Source: WLMZ01 sp963732585
GTDB taxonomy: Bacteria > Actinomycetota > Acidimicrobiia > Acidimicrobiales > Ilumatobacteraceae
DNA: 64,000 nt
Direction: 5' to 3'
Assembly (NCBI GenBank): GCA_963732585.1
Contig: CAVSZY010000001.1
Location: forward strand, 327,463 to 391,462
The first letter of the stretch is position 1; each line of letters starts with the position of its first letter. The translations under genes were made by a program, and so were the position numbers. The notes beneath the pieces are model-generated. The model ran no database searches. It was not told the DNA's origin and saw only the letters and a program-made list of their open reading frames with translations. This document shows, piece after piece, positions 44,010-52,379 of the stretch.

Positions 44010-45398
44010 GCTGCGGTTCCGCCGATGGTCATCGTCTTGACCCGCAACGTTGGTTGGCCATCGCCGACCGGCACGCTCTGGCCGTCCTTGCCGCAGAATC
44101 CGGGGGACCCCATCTCAAAATCGTTGCCCAGTACCTCGATATCGCGCAGCACCTGCGGACCGTTGCCGATCAGGTTGCCTTGACGCAGCGGCTCGGTGAT
44201 CTCGCCGTTCTCGATGAGATACGACTCGGTCATGCCGAACACGAAATCGCCGGTGGCTGTGTTGACGCTGCCGCCGCCGAGCTTGGCGACATAGACGCCA
44301 TAGGGGGTGTCGCGGATGATGTCCTGTGGGTCTTCGGTGCCATTGAGCACGTAGGTGTTGGTCATGCGCACCATCGGCAGGTGCATGTAGGTCTGCCGAC
44401 GACCATTTCCCGAGCCCGCCCGGCCAGCGTCGCGAGCCCGAATCCGATCCCACATGTAGTCGGTGAGCACGCCATTTTCGATCAACACGTTGTATTGGCT
44501 GGGATGCCCCTCGTCGTCGATCGAGATCGCTCCCCATTCGCGGCTCATCGTGCCGTCATCGACGAGGGTGACCAATGGCGAAGCGACCAGTTCACCAACC
44601 TTGCCGGCATACACCGAAGCGCCCTTGGCGATGTGGTCGGCCTCGAGACCGTGCCCGCACGCCTCGTGGAACAACACCCCACCGCTGCCGGCTTTGATCA
44701 CCACCGGCACGGGGCCCGATGGTGCCGGGCGGGCGCGCAGTTTTGTGATCGCCTGGCGGGCTGCGCGCTCGCGCGACCTGCTCGACGTCTTCCTCGTCGA
44801 AGAGCTCGAAGCCGATGGTGCGCCCGATCGCTTCGAACCCGGTCTGCATACCGCCATCACTGTTGGCGATCGCGCTGACACGCAGCAGGTGACGCACGAT
44901 CTCGTCCTCGGCCAGGAGGCCGTCGCTGTTGGCCACCAGCACCCGCTTGTGGATGTCGCCGTAGCCAGCCGAAACTTGCGAAATCAGACCATCGACGGAG
45001 CGGGCGGCGTTGTCCATGCGCTGCAACAGGGCGACCTTGGCTGCTTTGCCAACCGTGCCGGGATAGATCTCCACGCTGGTGACCCGGCGCACCTCACGGC
45101 GGGTGAGAGCTACCACGTTGGCTCCGCCGCCACCCCGTGACGCTGCGGCGCCGGCCGCCTCTGCAGCCGCCAGTAAACCAGCCTCGGACATATCGGAGGT
45201 GTGTGCGAAGCCGGTCGTCTCACCGCGGATCACACGGATCCCGGCACCGCGATCACGCCCGCTGCTGACCTGTTCGACCTTGCCGTCGTCAAGTCCTGCA
45301 GACGTTGAGGTTTTGTCTTCGGCGTAGACTTCGGCGAATTCGCCTCCGGTGCGCAGGGCCGCCGTCAACACCCGCTGCAAAACGTCAGTTTCGATCAC
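44006..45398 (-). pseudogene. tldD: TldD metalloprotease, frameshifted once
   Basis: Catalytic subunit of the TldD/TldE protease. The N-terminal part (EFAEVYAEDKTSTSAGLDDGKVE, GAGIRVIRGETTGFAHTSD) is in one frame to DVEQVAR. The C-terminal part, with zinc motif HEACGHGLEAD, VTLVDDGTMSREWGAISIDDEG and MGSPGFCGKDGQSV, is in the next. Removing one base in GCGCGAG near 44764 gives ...VAERAARQAITKL and a normal ~464-residue protein. Because both halves are intact and TldE is intact, a sequencing insertion is likely. Confidence 0.85.
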
Positions 45399-45483
45399 GG
45401 AGGCAGCCTAATGGTGGCGGGCGGTTGCGAAACTTTCGAGAAAGTCGCCCCGTCCGACGGTGATCGCTGGGAAGCTGAGGCCC

Positions 45484-46455
45484 ATGAACGCATTTCGCAC
45501 CTCGACGTCGTCGCTGACGGCCAAGTTCGAGACCCTGAGCGAACGCATCTCGGGACACATCCTCGGGAGCGTCCGCATCCTCACCGGCTTGATGTGGCTG
45601 GCCAACCTGCACTGGAAAGTGCCCGGCGCCTTCGGCGAGGACACCGGCGGGGGCCTCTACAAATACGTCAAGGCCGGTGCCGACAACGCACCATTCGCGC
45701 CGTACCGATGGCTGTTGCGCGAGCTCGTTCTCCCCAATTTTGCGGCCTTTGGCTGGTTCACACTGATCAGCGAAACCGTGCTCGCCGCCCTGTTATTGAT
45801 CGGCTACCGCTCGCGCCTCGTCGCCCTCGTCGGCGCGCTGATGGCCATCCCCATCGGCCTCTCCGTGCTCTACTACCCCAACGCTGACGAGTGGTCGTGG
45901 TCGTACCTGATGATGATCGGTCTGCACCTGGCGCTGTTCTCCTCCGCCAGCGGCATGCGTCTCGGTGTCGACGGGGTGCTCGCTGGTGGGCGCACCCGCA
46001 TCGAGGCAGCACTGCACACCCTCGGAGCGCTGGTCGTTGCCCTCGGCGCCCTCGGTTGGTACGTGGCCCGTTCGATCGATTTCGTCGGCAAGCGGGCCGC
46101 CTTGCTGGGCAGCGATGCTGGGTTCGTGGTCGATGGCAAACTCACCCGCCGGTGGGAGTTGAAATTCGTCTGGTTCAACCCGATGTGGGCGCTGCTGACG
46201 ATCGTCGCCGGTGTGCTCTTGATCGTCGCCGCCAAGAAGGCCGTCGCCGGTTGGGCGGCGAGCGGCCTCTTGGCGGCGATGGCCATGGTCGCCTTCTTCC
46301 AGCAAACCTTCGACTATGCCCGCGACGATGGTGCCACGCAGAAGATCGCCACCGGTTCCAACGTCGCGGTGTGGGGCGGCCTGGCACTCGTTGCGGCCAT
46401 GTTCAGCCACGCCCTCGGCCAAGGGCGTTGCACCGACGCTGATGCCGCGGCGTGA
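45484..46455 (+). CDS. DoxX-like integral membrane protein
   Basis: 323 residues with four to six helices. The N-terminal RILTGLMWLANLHWKVPGAFG and ...SETVLAALLLIGYRSRLVALVGALMAIPIGLSV pattern resembles DoxX/TQO small-subunit quinol-oxidising membrane proteins. The C-terminal half adds further helices (FNPMWALLTIVAGVLLIVAAKKA, GWAASGLLAAMAMVAFF). ATG 45484 is preceded by GAGG. The stop lies 7 bases before the next membrane gene, so they are probably co-transcribed. Function unknown. Confidence 0.72.
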   Translation: MNAFRTSTSSLTAKFETLSERISGHILGSVRILTGLMWLANLHWKVPGAFGEDTGGGLYKYVKAGADNAPFAPYRWLLRELVLPNFAAFGWFTLISETVLAALLLIGYRSRLVALVGALMAIPIGLSVLYYPNADEWSWSYLMMIGLHLALFSSASGMRLGVDGVLAGGRTRIEAALHTLGALVVALGALGWYVARSIDFVGKRAALLGSDAGFVVDGKLTRRWELKFVWFNPMWALLTIVAGVLLIVAAKKAVAGWAASGLLAAMAMVAFFQQTFDYARDDGATQKIATGSNVAVWGGLALVAAMFSHALGQGRCTDADAAA

Positions 46456-46462
46456 TCGGCGG

Positions 46463-47827
46463 ATGAAGCTGACAAGGCTGATCAGGCGGCGCTGGGTTGC
46501 TCCGCTCGTACTGTTGACCCTCACCGCCGGGGTGTTGTGCTGGAGCGTGGTTCGTGGCCGTGAGCTGCAGGAGGCTGCTCCGTGGATGAAGATCGGTGCA
46601 GCACCCCTCGTCGGGCGCGACGATCGAGATAGTTGGGATTGGCGTTGGAGTTGGGGTCTCGCCGGTGCGATCGCCATCGCTGGAGCGATCGCCTGGTTGT
46701 GGCACCGCGGCTGGTGGATGCGGATTCGGGCGCGCTGGGCGGCGCTCACGGCTGGGGTTGGGGCGATGGTTTTCGCCACCCTGCTGGCGCTCGGCGATGG
46801 CCTCGATGGCCTGCGCTATGGCATCGATCACGAGACCGAATATTTGGCCAATCTGGAGCGCACGCCGCCGGCCGCAGAGTTCGTCAGCACCTACTTCGAG
46901 AAGATCTTGCGCTACTCCACCCACGTGCGCGGCCATCCCCCCGGATACGAGTTGCTGCTCAAACTGATGGCCTGGGCCAAGCTCGATGGCACCTGGCCCG
47001 TGGTCGCTTTGACGGTGTTGGCCACCGGTGTCACCGCCGCCGGCATCGTCGCCATCGTCGCCCTCGTAGTCGACGGCGAGTGGGCCAAACGGTGTGCGCC
47101 GTTGACCATTGTCGCGCCCTACGCCCTGTGGATGATGTCGTCGGCCGATGCCGTCTTCGCTGCACTGGCGGTGATTGCCACGTTGGCGCTGCTGCTGTCC
47201 CTGCACCCTCGCCGCCTCGTCGGTACGGCGGCGGTGATCGTCACCGTCTGTCTCGCCGTCTTCGCCGGGCTGGCCTACGGCATGTTGTTGTACATGACCT
47301 ACTTGGGGGCGACCCTCGGCCTGCTCCCCGCGGTGTTGTTGATCGCCGCGGCGCGGCGCGGGCTTCGCCAGGCCTTTGTCGCCGGGGGGGCCACGGCGCT
47401 TGGTGTTGCGCTGGTGGTCTACCTCTTCTGGCGGCACAACTTCTGGTGGTACGACGGCGTCAAGGCGACCAAGGTGCAGTACTTCGAGGGCACGGCGAAG
47501 TTCCGGCCCTGGTGGTATTTCGGCATCGCCAACCTCGCCGTGGCCGCGGTCGCCCTCGGTCCGCTGACGATCACCGGGTTCGGTCTTCTGCGCCGCCGGG
47601 CTCTGTGGTTGATCATCGCCCCGGTTAGCGCCGGGCTGTTGTTCTCCCACTTCTCGCGGTACACGAAAGCCGAGACGGAGCGGATCTGGCTGATGTTCTA
47701 CCCGTTCTTGGCGATCGCCGGGGCCGCGACGCTGACCCGCTACGGGCGTCGCCGCGGTGCCGCCCTGATCACCACCCAGGCCCTGTGCGCCATCGTCCTA
47801 CAGGCCTCGTTGGTGCAGAAGTGGTGA
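46463..47827 (+). CDS. Polytopic membrane protein, GT-C/GT39-like glycosyltransferase candidate
   Basis: 454 residues with about ten helices. A first luminal loop carries HETEYLANLERTPPAAEF and HVRGHPPGYELLLKLM, the HPPG signature of GT-C (dolichyl/polyprenyl-phosphate sugar) transferases. The rest is helical (LTVLATGVTAAGIVAIVALVV, AVIVTVCLAVFAGLAYGMLLYM) and ends SRYTKAETERIWLMFYPF. It resembles the integral-membrane gene of the M. tuberculosis Rv0535-Rv0541c neighbourhood. ATG 46463 (MKLTRL) chosen; ATG 46442 would overlap the DoxX-like gene by 14 bases. Confidence 0.78.
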   Translation: MKLTRLIRRRWVAPLVLLTLTAGVLCWSVVRGRELQEAAPWMKIGAAPLVGRDDRDSWDWRWSWGLAGAIAIAGAIAWLWHRGWWMRIRARWAALTAGVGAMVFATLLALGDGLDGLRYGIDHETEYLANLERTPPAAEFVSTYFEKILRYSTHVRGHPPGYELLLKLMAWAKLDGTWPVVALTVLATGVTAAGIVAIVALVVDGEWAKRCAPLTIVAPYALWMMSSADAVFAALAVIATLALLLSLHPRRLVGTAAVIVTVCLAVFAGLAYGMLLYMTYLGATLGLLPAVLLIAAARRGLRQAFVAGGATALGVALVVYLFWRHNFWWYDGVKATKVQYFEGTAKFRPWWYFGIANLAVAAVALGPLTITGFGLLRRRALWLIIAPVSAGLLFSHFSRYTKAETERIWLMFYPFLAIAGAATLTRYGRRRGAALITTQALCAIVLQASLVQKW

Positions 47828-47835
47828 TGATTTAC

Positions 47836-48885
47836 TCAGGCCAAGCTGCGCAAAGGTGCTGTGGTGAACTCAGCCATACCCTGCTCGAAGCCGATCGCCG
47901 CAGTGAACCCCAGCACCTGACGAGCACGCTCCGGCGAGGCGAACACATGGCGGACATCGCCAAGCCGATAGCCGCCGACTACCTGCGGTTCGGGAGCATC
48001 GGCGGGGCGCAATGCCTGGGCCATGTCGAGCACGGTACGCGGTGTACCGGTGCAGACGTTGAATGCGCCGACGGCGGGCCGCTCGTTGGTCAGGGCCAAT
48101 ACATTGGCTCGGGCGACATCGGCGACGTGCACAAAATCGCGACGCTGCCCGCCGTCTTCGAAGACCTTGGGCCCTTCGCCGCGGGCGTAGGCGCTACGGA
48201 ACAGGCTGGCGACACCGGCGTACGGCGTGTCGCGGGGCATGCGCGGCCCGTAGACGTTGTGATAGCGCAACGAGGTCAGGCTGCACCCGGGGTGTTCCCG
48301 CTCGAACGAGGTGCACAATCCCTCCTGCGCCAACTTGGTGACGGCGTAGACGTTGCGTGGATCGACGGCCTGCGACTCCGGCACAGGTTCGCCAACCAAC
48401 GCCTGGCCGCAGTGCGGGCAGGGCGGCTCGAAGCTGCCGCCGTCCATCTCCGACGCCAATCGGGGACCGGGTTGCACCACCCCGTGCGTTGCGCAGCGGT
48501 AGCGACCTTCGCCGTAGACGACCATGCTCGAGGCCAGCACGATGCGCAACGAACAGCGGCGATCATGCAAGGCGCGCAGCATCGTCGCTGTGCCGGCAAC
48601 GTTGCGCCACGCGTACTCATCGACATCGGCAAAATCGACCCCAAGGCCGACCTTGGCGGCTTGGTGACAGACCGCGTCGACCCCGGCCAAAGCCGTCGGC
48701 CACAGGTCCGCATCGCACACGTCGCCCCACACGTACTGTGCCTGGTCGTTGAGACCGACTGGCATTCCCCGGTGTGCGGCCGGGTCAAGATCGTCGAGGA
48801 CGACGGCCTCGTGGCCGAGCGCAATCAACTGGTCGACGATCGTGCTGCCGATAAACCCTGCGCCGCCGGTGACCAATACCTTCAT
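47836..48885 (-). CDS. NAD-dependent nucleotide-sugar epimerase with Cys-rich insert (dTDP-L-rhamnose 4-epimerase-like)
   Basis: 349 residues, extended SDR: VTGGAGFIGSTIVDQL, HQAAKVGLG, LASSMVVYGEG, NVYAVTKLAQE (Tyr-x3-Lys) and SLRYHNVYGPRMP. Between the Ser and Tyr catalytic positions is an insert (YRCATHG..., PCPHCGQALVGEPVPES) with CxxC, known from dTDP-L-rhamnose 4-epimerases and galE3-like proteins. Divergent from the GT2 gene by 41 bases and near DUF2064 and MTAP genes, as in M. tuberculosis Rv0535-Rv0540. Probably makes a sugar donor for a cell-envelope glycan. Confidence 0.87.
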   Translation of the reverse strand: MKVLVTGGAGFIGSTIVDQLIALGHEAVVLDDLDPAAHRGMPVGLNDQAQYVWGDVCDADLWPTALAGVDAVCHQAAKVGLGVDFADVDEYAWRNVAGTATMLRALHDRRCSLRIVLASSMVVYGEGRYRCATHGVVQPGPRLASEMDGGSFEPPCPHCGQALVGEPVPESQAVDPRNVYAVTKLAQEGLCTSFEREHPGCSLTSLRYHNVYGPRMPRDTPYAGVASLFRSAYARGEGPKVFEDGGQRRDFVHVADVARANVLALTNERPAVGAFNVCTGTPRTVLDMAQALRPADAPEPQVVGGYRLGDVRHVFASPERARQVLGFTAAIGFEQGMAEFTTAPLRSLA

Positions 48886-48926
48886 CGCTGCCTTGTTCCT
48901 GTGATGTCGAAAAATTTGGAGAAGCT

Positions 48927-49580
48927 GTGATCGATGTGATTCTGCCCGCCCTCAACGAGGCCGCCGCACTGGAGTGGGTGCTGACGCGCATGCCCGACGG
49001 CTACCGCCCGATCGTGGTCGACAACGGCTCGACCGACCGCACTGCGGAGATCGCCGCCGCGCTCGGGGCGATCGTGGTCCACGAATCGGTGCGCGGTTTT
49101 GGCTCGGCCTGCTGGGCCGGGTTGCAGGCCGCATCCAGCGAGATCGTCTGCTTCATGGATTGTGACGCCTCGCTCGATCCGGTGGCCCTGCCGGTCGTCG
49201 CCGACTATGTGCGCCGCGGCGACGCCGATTTGGTGATTGGATCGCGGGTCGCCGAACGTGGCTCGTGGCCATTTCACGCTCGCTTGGCCAACAAGGTGCT
49301 GGCCGCCGAAGTGCGCCGCCGAACCGGCGTGCAACTGCGCGATCTCGGGCCGATGCGCGCCGCCTCCCGCCAGGGTTTGCTCGACCTGGCGCTGGCCGAC
49401 CGTCGCTCCGGGTGGCCATTGGAAATGGTGCTCAAGGCCAACGCTGCGGGCTGGCGGATCCGCAACGTGCCGGTCGAATATCGCGAGCGTGAGGGTCGTT
49501 CGAAAGTCACCGGTACGGTGCGCGGCACGGTCCACGCGGTGCAGGACATGAGCCGACTGTTGCGCCAGATCGACGCCTGA
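48927..49580 (+). CDS. Family 2 glycosyltransferase (dolichyl-phosphate sugar synthase-like)
   Basis: 217 residues, GT-A fold: IDVILPALNEAAALEWVL, PIVVDNGSTDRTAEIAAALG, CFMDCDASLD (DxD), LVIGSRV and GWPLEMVLKANAAGWRI with VEYREREGRSKVTG. Lacks transmembrane helices, so likely acts at the inner face on polyprenyl phosphate. GTG 48927 follows GGAG. Four bases separate it from the DUF2064 gene, an arrangement seen in Mycobacterium (Rv0539-Rv0540). Confidence 0.9.
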   Translation: MIDVILPALNEAAALEWVLTRMPDGYRPIVVDNGSTDRTAEIAAALGAIVVHESVRGFGSACWAGLQAASSEIVCFMDCDASLDPVALPVVADYVRRGDADLVIGSRVAERGSWPFHARLANKVLAAEVRRRTGVQLRDLGPMRAASRQGLLDLALADRRSGWPLEMVLKANAAGWRIRNVPVEYREREGRSKVTGTVRGTVHAVQDMSRLLRQIDA

Positions 49581-49583
49581 TCG

Positions 49584-50229
49584 ATGCACATCACCGTCAT
49601 CGCCAAGGCACCCGTCGCTGGCCGGGTGAAGACCCGATTGTGCCCGCCGTGCACGCCTCAGCAAGCCGCCGAGATTGCCACCGCAGCGCTGGCCGACACG
49701 GTCGAGGCCGTGGCGAAACTTGCCGATGAGCTCGACGCCATCCCCGTGTTGTTGGTCGACGGTGATCCACCAGCATGGTTGCCGATGTCGATCACCGTCG
49801 TCGAGCAGCGCGGCAGCGGATTGGAACAACGCTTGGCCAACGGATTCATCGATCTCGGGCCAGGGGTCATCGTCGGCATGGAAACGCCGCACGTCGTGCC
49901 CTGCTTGCGGGTCGGCATCGAGCGCGGCGCGGCGCGGTGTCGACAGCATCGGGATGGCCACCGACGGCGGCTATTGGATGATCGGGCTGGGCGCGCTGAG
50001 CGCGCTGCGTGCCGCGGAGCTGTTTGCCGGCGCGCCGATCAGTGCCAGCAACAGCGGGCTGCACCAGTTGCACCGGCTGCACCGGTCCGGGTGTGCCGTG
50101 CAGTTGTTGCCGATGGCCCGCGACCTCGACACGATCGATGACCTGCGTTCGATCGCCGCGGCGAGGCGGCCGGGGCGCCTCGGCGAGTTGGCCAGCAAGA
50201 TAGTCGACGGGTTGCGTGTCGTGGGTTGA
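49584..50229 (+). pseudogene. DUF2064/TIGR04282 family glycosyltransferase, frameshifted once
   Basis: The first part (ITVIAKAPVAGRVKTRLCPPCTPQQAAEIATAAL, VVEQRGSGLEQRLANGF, VIVGMETPHV) and the second (GMATDGGYWMIGLGAL, LLPMARDLDTIDDLRSIA) are in different frames. The break is one extra base within the GC-repeat GGCGCGGCGCGG near 49930. Repaired, it is about 214 residues. From memory, TIGR04282 is named an rSAM/selenodomain-associated transferase and DUF2064 proteins also occur in arsenosugar loci. Function here unproven. Confidence 0.85.
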
Positions 50230-50261
50230 GTGAGACCGACCGGTCTCGACTGTGCTCACGC

Positions 50262-51095
50262 TCAACGGATGCCGAGCTTGGCGTCCGTTCCCGGTGGTAG
50301 CCCGTTGATCGCCTGCAGCAGGGCGTTGGCTGGCACCTCCAGCGGCGTGATCGTGCGGGTCAGCAGCAAATCGGTGTCGAGACGTCCACTGCGCACCGTC
50401 GGCCCGAAGCTGCCCCAAAATGCGCCCGAGGCCGTGATCGTCAGTTCGCTGGGTATGTCACGAGCCACGGCCTTCACGCCGATGCCCAATCCATTTGCTC
50501 GGCCGCGACGCACGATCGGACGCACGATGTGATCGTCTGTCGCCACTCCGAGACTGGCGACCAAGTCGCGTAGCGGGTCGAGCGCTGGATCCTCGAGCGG
50601 GCCATCGACGGTGGTGGCGATGCGCACGCGCACGCCACGGGCGATGAGCAGTGGCACCGACTCGATTACCTTGGCGAAGTTGTCCGGGCCGCGGGCCATG
50701 TCGTTGACGTCAGGAAGATGGGAGTCGAGCGAGATCTGTAGGGCGACGTCATGGCCGGCGAGCCCAGCGGCACGCTCCAAGCGCTCCCCGGCGAACAGCG
50801 TGCCGTTGGTCAGCAGCAGCAGCGGCAGATGCTTGCTCATCTCGCGGATTGCGTCGGGTAGCCAGGGCAGCAGGAACGGCTCCCCGCCGGTGACCCCGAG
50901 GGCGTTGAAGCCGAGGTCCTTGGCCTGCTCGGCGACGGTGATCATCTGCTCGCCTGACAGGATCTGGCGTTCGCTGCGCGGCGAGCTCTCCGTCAGGCAA
51001 TACGAGCAGCTGAGATTGCAGTGATAGTTCGAGTACAGCCAGACGCGCCCGGGGAGCACCCCTTCGGCAACGGCCGTGGCGATCGCCCCGCTCAT
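50262..51095 (-). CDS. Radical SAM protein
   Basis: 277 residues. The 4Fe-4S motif CNLSCSYC has cysteines at 26, 30 and 33; GVTGGEPFLLPWLPDAI follows as the SAM-binding GGEP loop, then LLLLTNGTLF and LQISLDSHLPDVND. No SPASM cysteine cluster is evident at the C-terminus, so it is a compact enzyme or an oxidative-modification type. ATG 51095 overlaps the stop of the AhpD-like gene as ATGA, implying a shared function. Substrate unknown. Confidence 0.9.
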   Translation of the reverse strand: MSGAIATAVAEGVLPGRVWLYSNYHCNLSCSYCLTESSPRSERQILSGEQMITVAEQAKDLGFNALGVTGGEPFLLPWLPDAIREMSKHLPLLLLTNGTLFAGERLERAAGLAGHDVALQISLDSHLPDVNDMARGPDNFAKVIESVPLLIARGVRVRIATTVDGPLEDPALDPLRDLVASLGVATDDHIVRPIVRRGRANGLGIGVKAVARDIPSELTITASGAFWGSFGPTVRSGRLDTDLLLTRTITPLEVPANALLQAINGLPPGTDAKLGIR

Positions 51096-51646
51096 GCCAT
51101 GCCCTGCGCGCTGAGCCGGTCGATGACGGCAGCCGAGGACGGGAGCTGCAAACCCGTGGCGAAGCGGTTGAGGAACATCGTCGCCCCAACGGTGATCGCC
51201 ACTTCCACCAACGCATGCTCAGGCCAATGTTCCCGAGCCGTCGACCAGACGTCCTCAGGGATTGCCCCGGTCGCCCCGGCCAGGGCATCGATCCACCCGA
51301 TCACGGCGCGTTCAGCGGCGTCGGGAAATCCGTCTTCCAGCGGCACCTCGCCTCGCAGGGCGCGCACTTCAGGCTCGCTCAACCCGACGTCGAGAGCCAC
51401 CACGGTGTGCGAGTGGACGCAGTAGGTGCATCCTTGCAGCGCCGAGGTCCGCAGGATGGCGAACTCCTTAACGCGCACTCCGACCGCCCCAGCACCGAGC
51501 GCCGGGCCGATGAAGCCCAGGGTTGGCGCAAGCATCTCCGGCACCGTGGCTAACGCAGCGACGATCGGGCCGGGATCGCCGTTAGCGAAATAGGGCTGCA
51601 CGGTCAGCGGCGCGTCGGCGGCGTCGAGAAGTTCCACACGGGGCAT
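51092..51646 (-). CDS. Carboxymuconolactone decarboxylase/AhpD-like peroxidase family protein
   Basis: 184 residues. The redox motif CTYCVHSH (Cys73, Cys76, His80) and following VVALDVGLSEPEV identify the AhpD-like branch of the CMD family, with alkylhydroperoxidase or thiol-disulfide activity. C-terminal helices (EHALVEVAITVGATMFLNRFATGL) are typical. Coupled by ATGA overlap to the radical SAM gene downstream. Confidence 0.88.
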   Translation of the reverse strand: MPRVELLDAADAPLTVQPYFANGDPGPIVAALATVPEMLAPTLGFIGPALGAGAVGVRVKEFAILRTSALQGCTYCVHSHTVVALDVGLSEPEVRALRGEVPLEDGFPDAAERAVIGWIDALAGATGAIPEDVWSTAREHWPEHALVEVAITVGATMFLNRFATGLQLPSSAAVIDRLSAQGMA

Positions 51647-51758
51647 GCGCCATCATGCCCGAGCGCCCGTAACGCTGCGGTGATACACGGGCGAGTTTCG
51701 CGAATCTTTCGTGGCCCCCGGATCGTGGTCGATGACCGCCGTTGTATCGTCGGCCGCT

Positions 51759-52379
51759 GTGACCGAACCATCCAGCCACTGGCGCGACGTCTGGCAGTCA
51801 AAACGCTTCGACGAGGTCAGCTGGTACGAGGCTCATTCGCAGCCGTCTCTCGGCATGGTGCTGGCCGCTGCACGCCCGGATGAACGCGTCACGATCGTCG
51901 GCGCAGGCGCCTCGACGCTGGTCATCGACTTGGTCACACATGGATGTACGCAGATCGATGCCGTCGATATCGCCGAACCGGCCTTGCGACAGTTGACCGA
52001 ACGACTGGGCGGGCGCTGCGCCGTCGTCAACACCATCTGTGGCGACGTGCGCACCCTGGAACTCGACGGACCGACGGCTGTGTGGCATGACCGGGCGGTG
52101 TTCCACTTTCTCACCGATCCGGTCGACCAAGATCGTTACGTCGAGCGTGCGGCGGCGGTCGTTCGCCCCGGGGGGACCTTGATCGTCGCGACCTTTGCTC
52201 CCGATGGCCCCGAGCAATGCAGCGGCCTGCCTGTCGCCCGCCACGATGTACACAGTCTGGAGAAGATCTTCGCCCTCGACTTCGAGCTGATCGAGTCTTT
52301 CCAACACATCCACCTCACCCCATGGGGTGGCGAACAGCCGTTTACCTATGCTCGTTTTCAGCGGAGCGCGAAGTCTTAG
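51759..52379 (+). CDS. Class I SAM-dependent methyltransferase
   Basis: 206 residues from GTG 51759, chosen because the conserved N-terminus begins TEPSSHWRDVWQSKRFDEVSWYEAHSQPSL. Motif I is RVTIVGAGASTLVIDL; later AVDIAEPALRQL, GDVRTLELDGP, WHDRAVFHFL and RPGGTLIVATFAPDGPEQCSGLPV. The family includes TPMT/TehB-like small-molecule methyltransferases; substrate unknown. Convergent with the permease gene, overlapping it by 4 bases. Confidence 0.83.
   Translation: MTEPSSHWRDVWQSKRFDEVSWYEAHSQPSLGMVLAAARPDERVTIVGAGASTLVIDLVTHGCTQIDAVDIAEPALRQLTERLGGRCAVVNTICGDVRTLELDGPTAVWHDRAVFHFLTDPVDQDRYVERAAAVVRPGGTLIVATFAPDGPEQCSGLPVARHDVHSLEKIFALDFELIESFQHIHLTPWGGEQPFTYARFQRSAKS

Noticed and set aside
46403..47650. 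415-codon minus-strand frame opposite the GT-C gene
   Set aside because: Low-complexity antisense shadow; the plus strand has ordered membrane helices and the HPPG motif.
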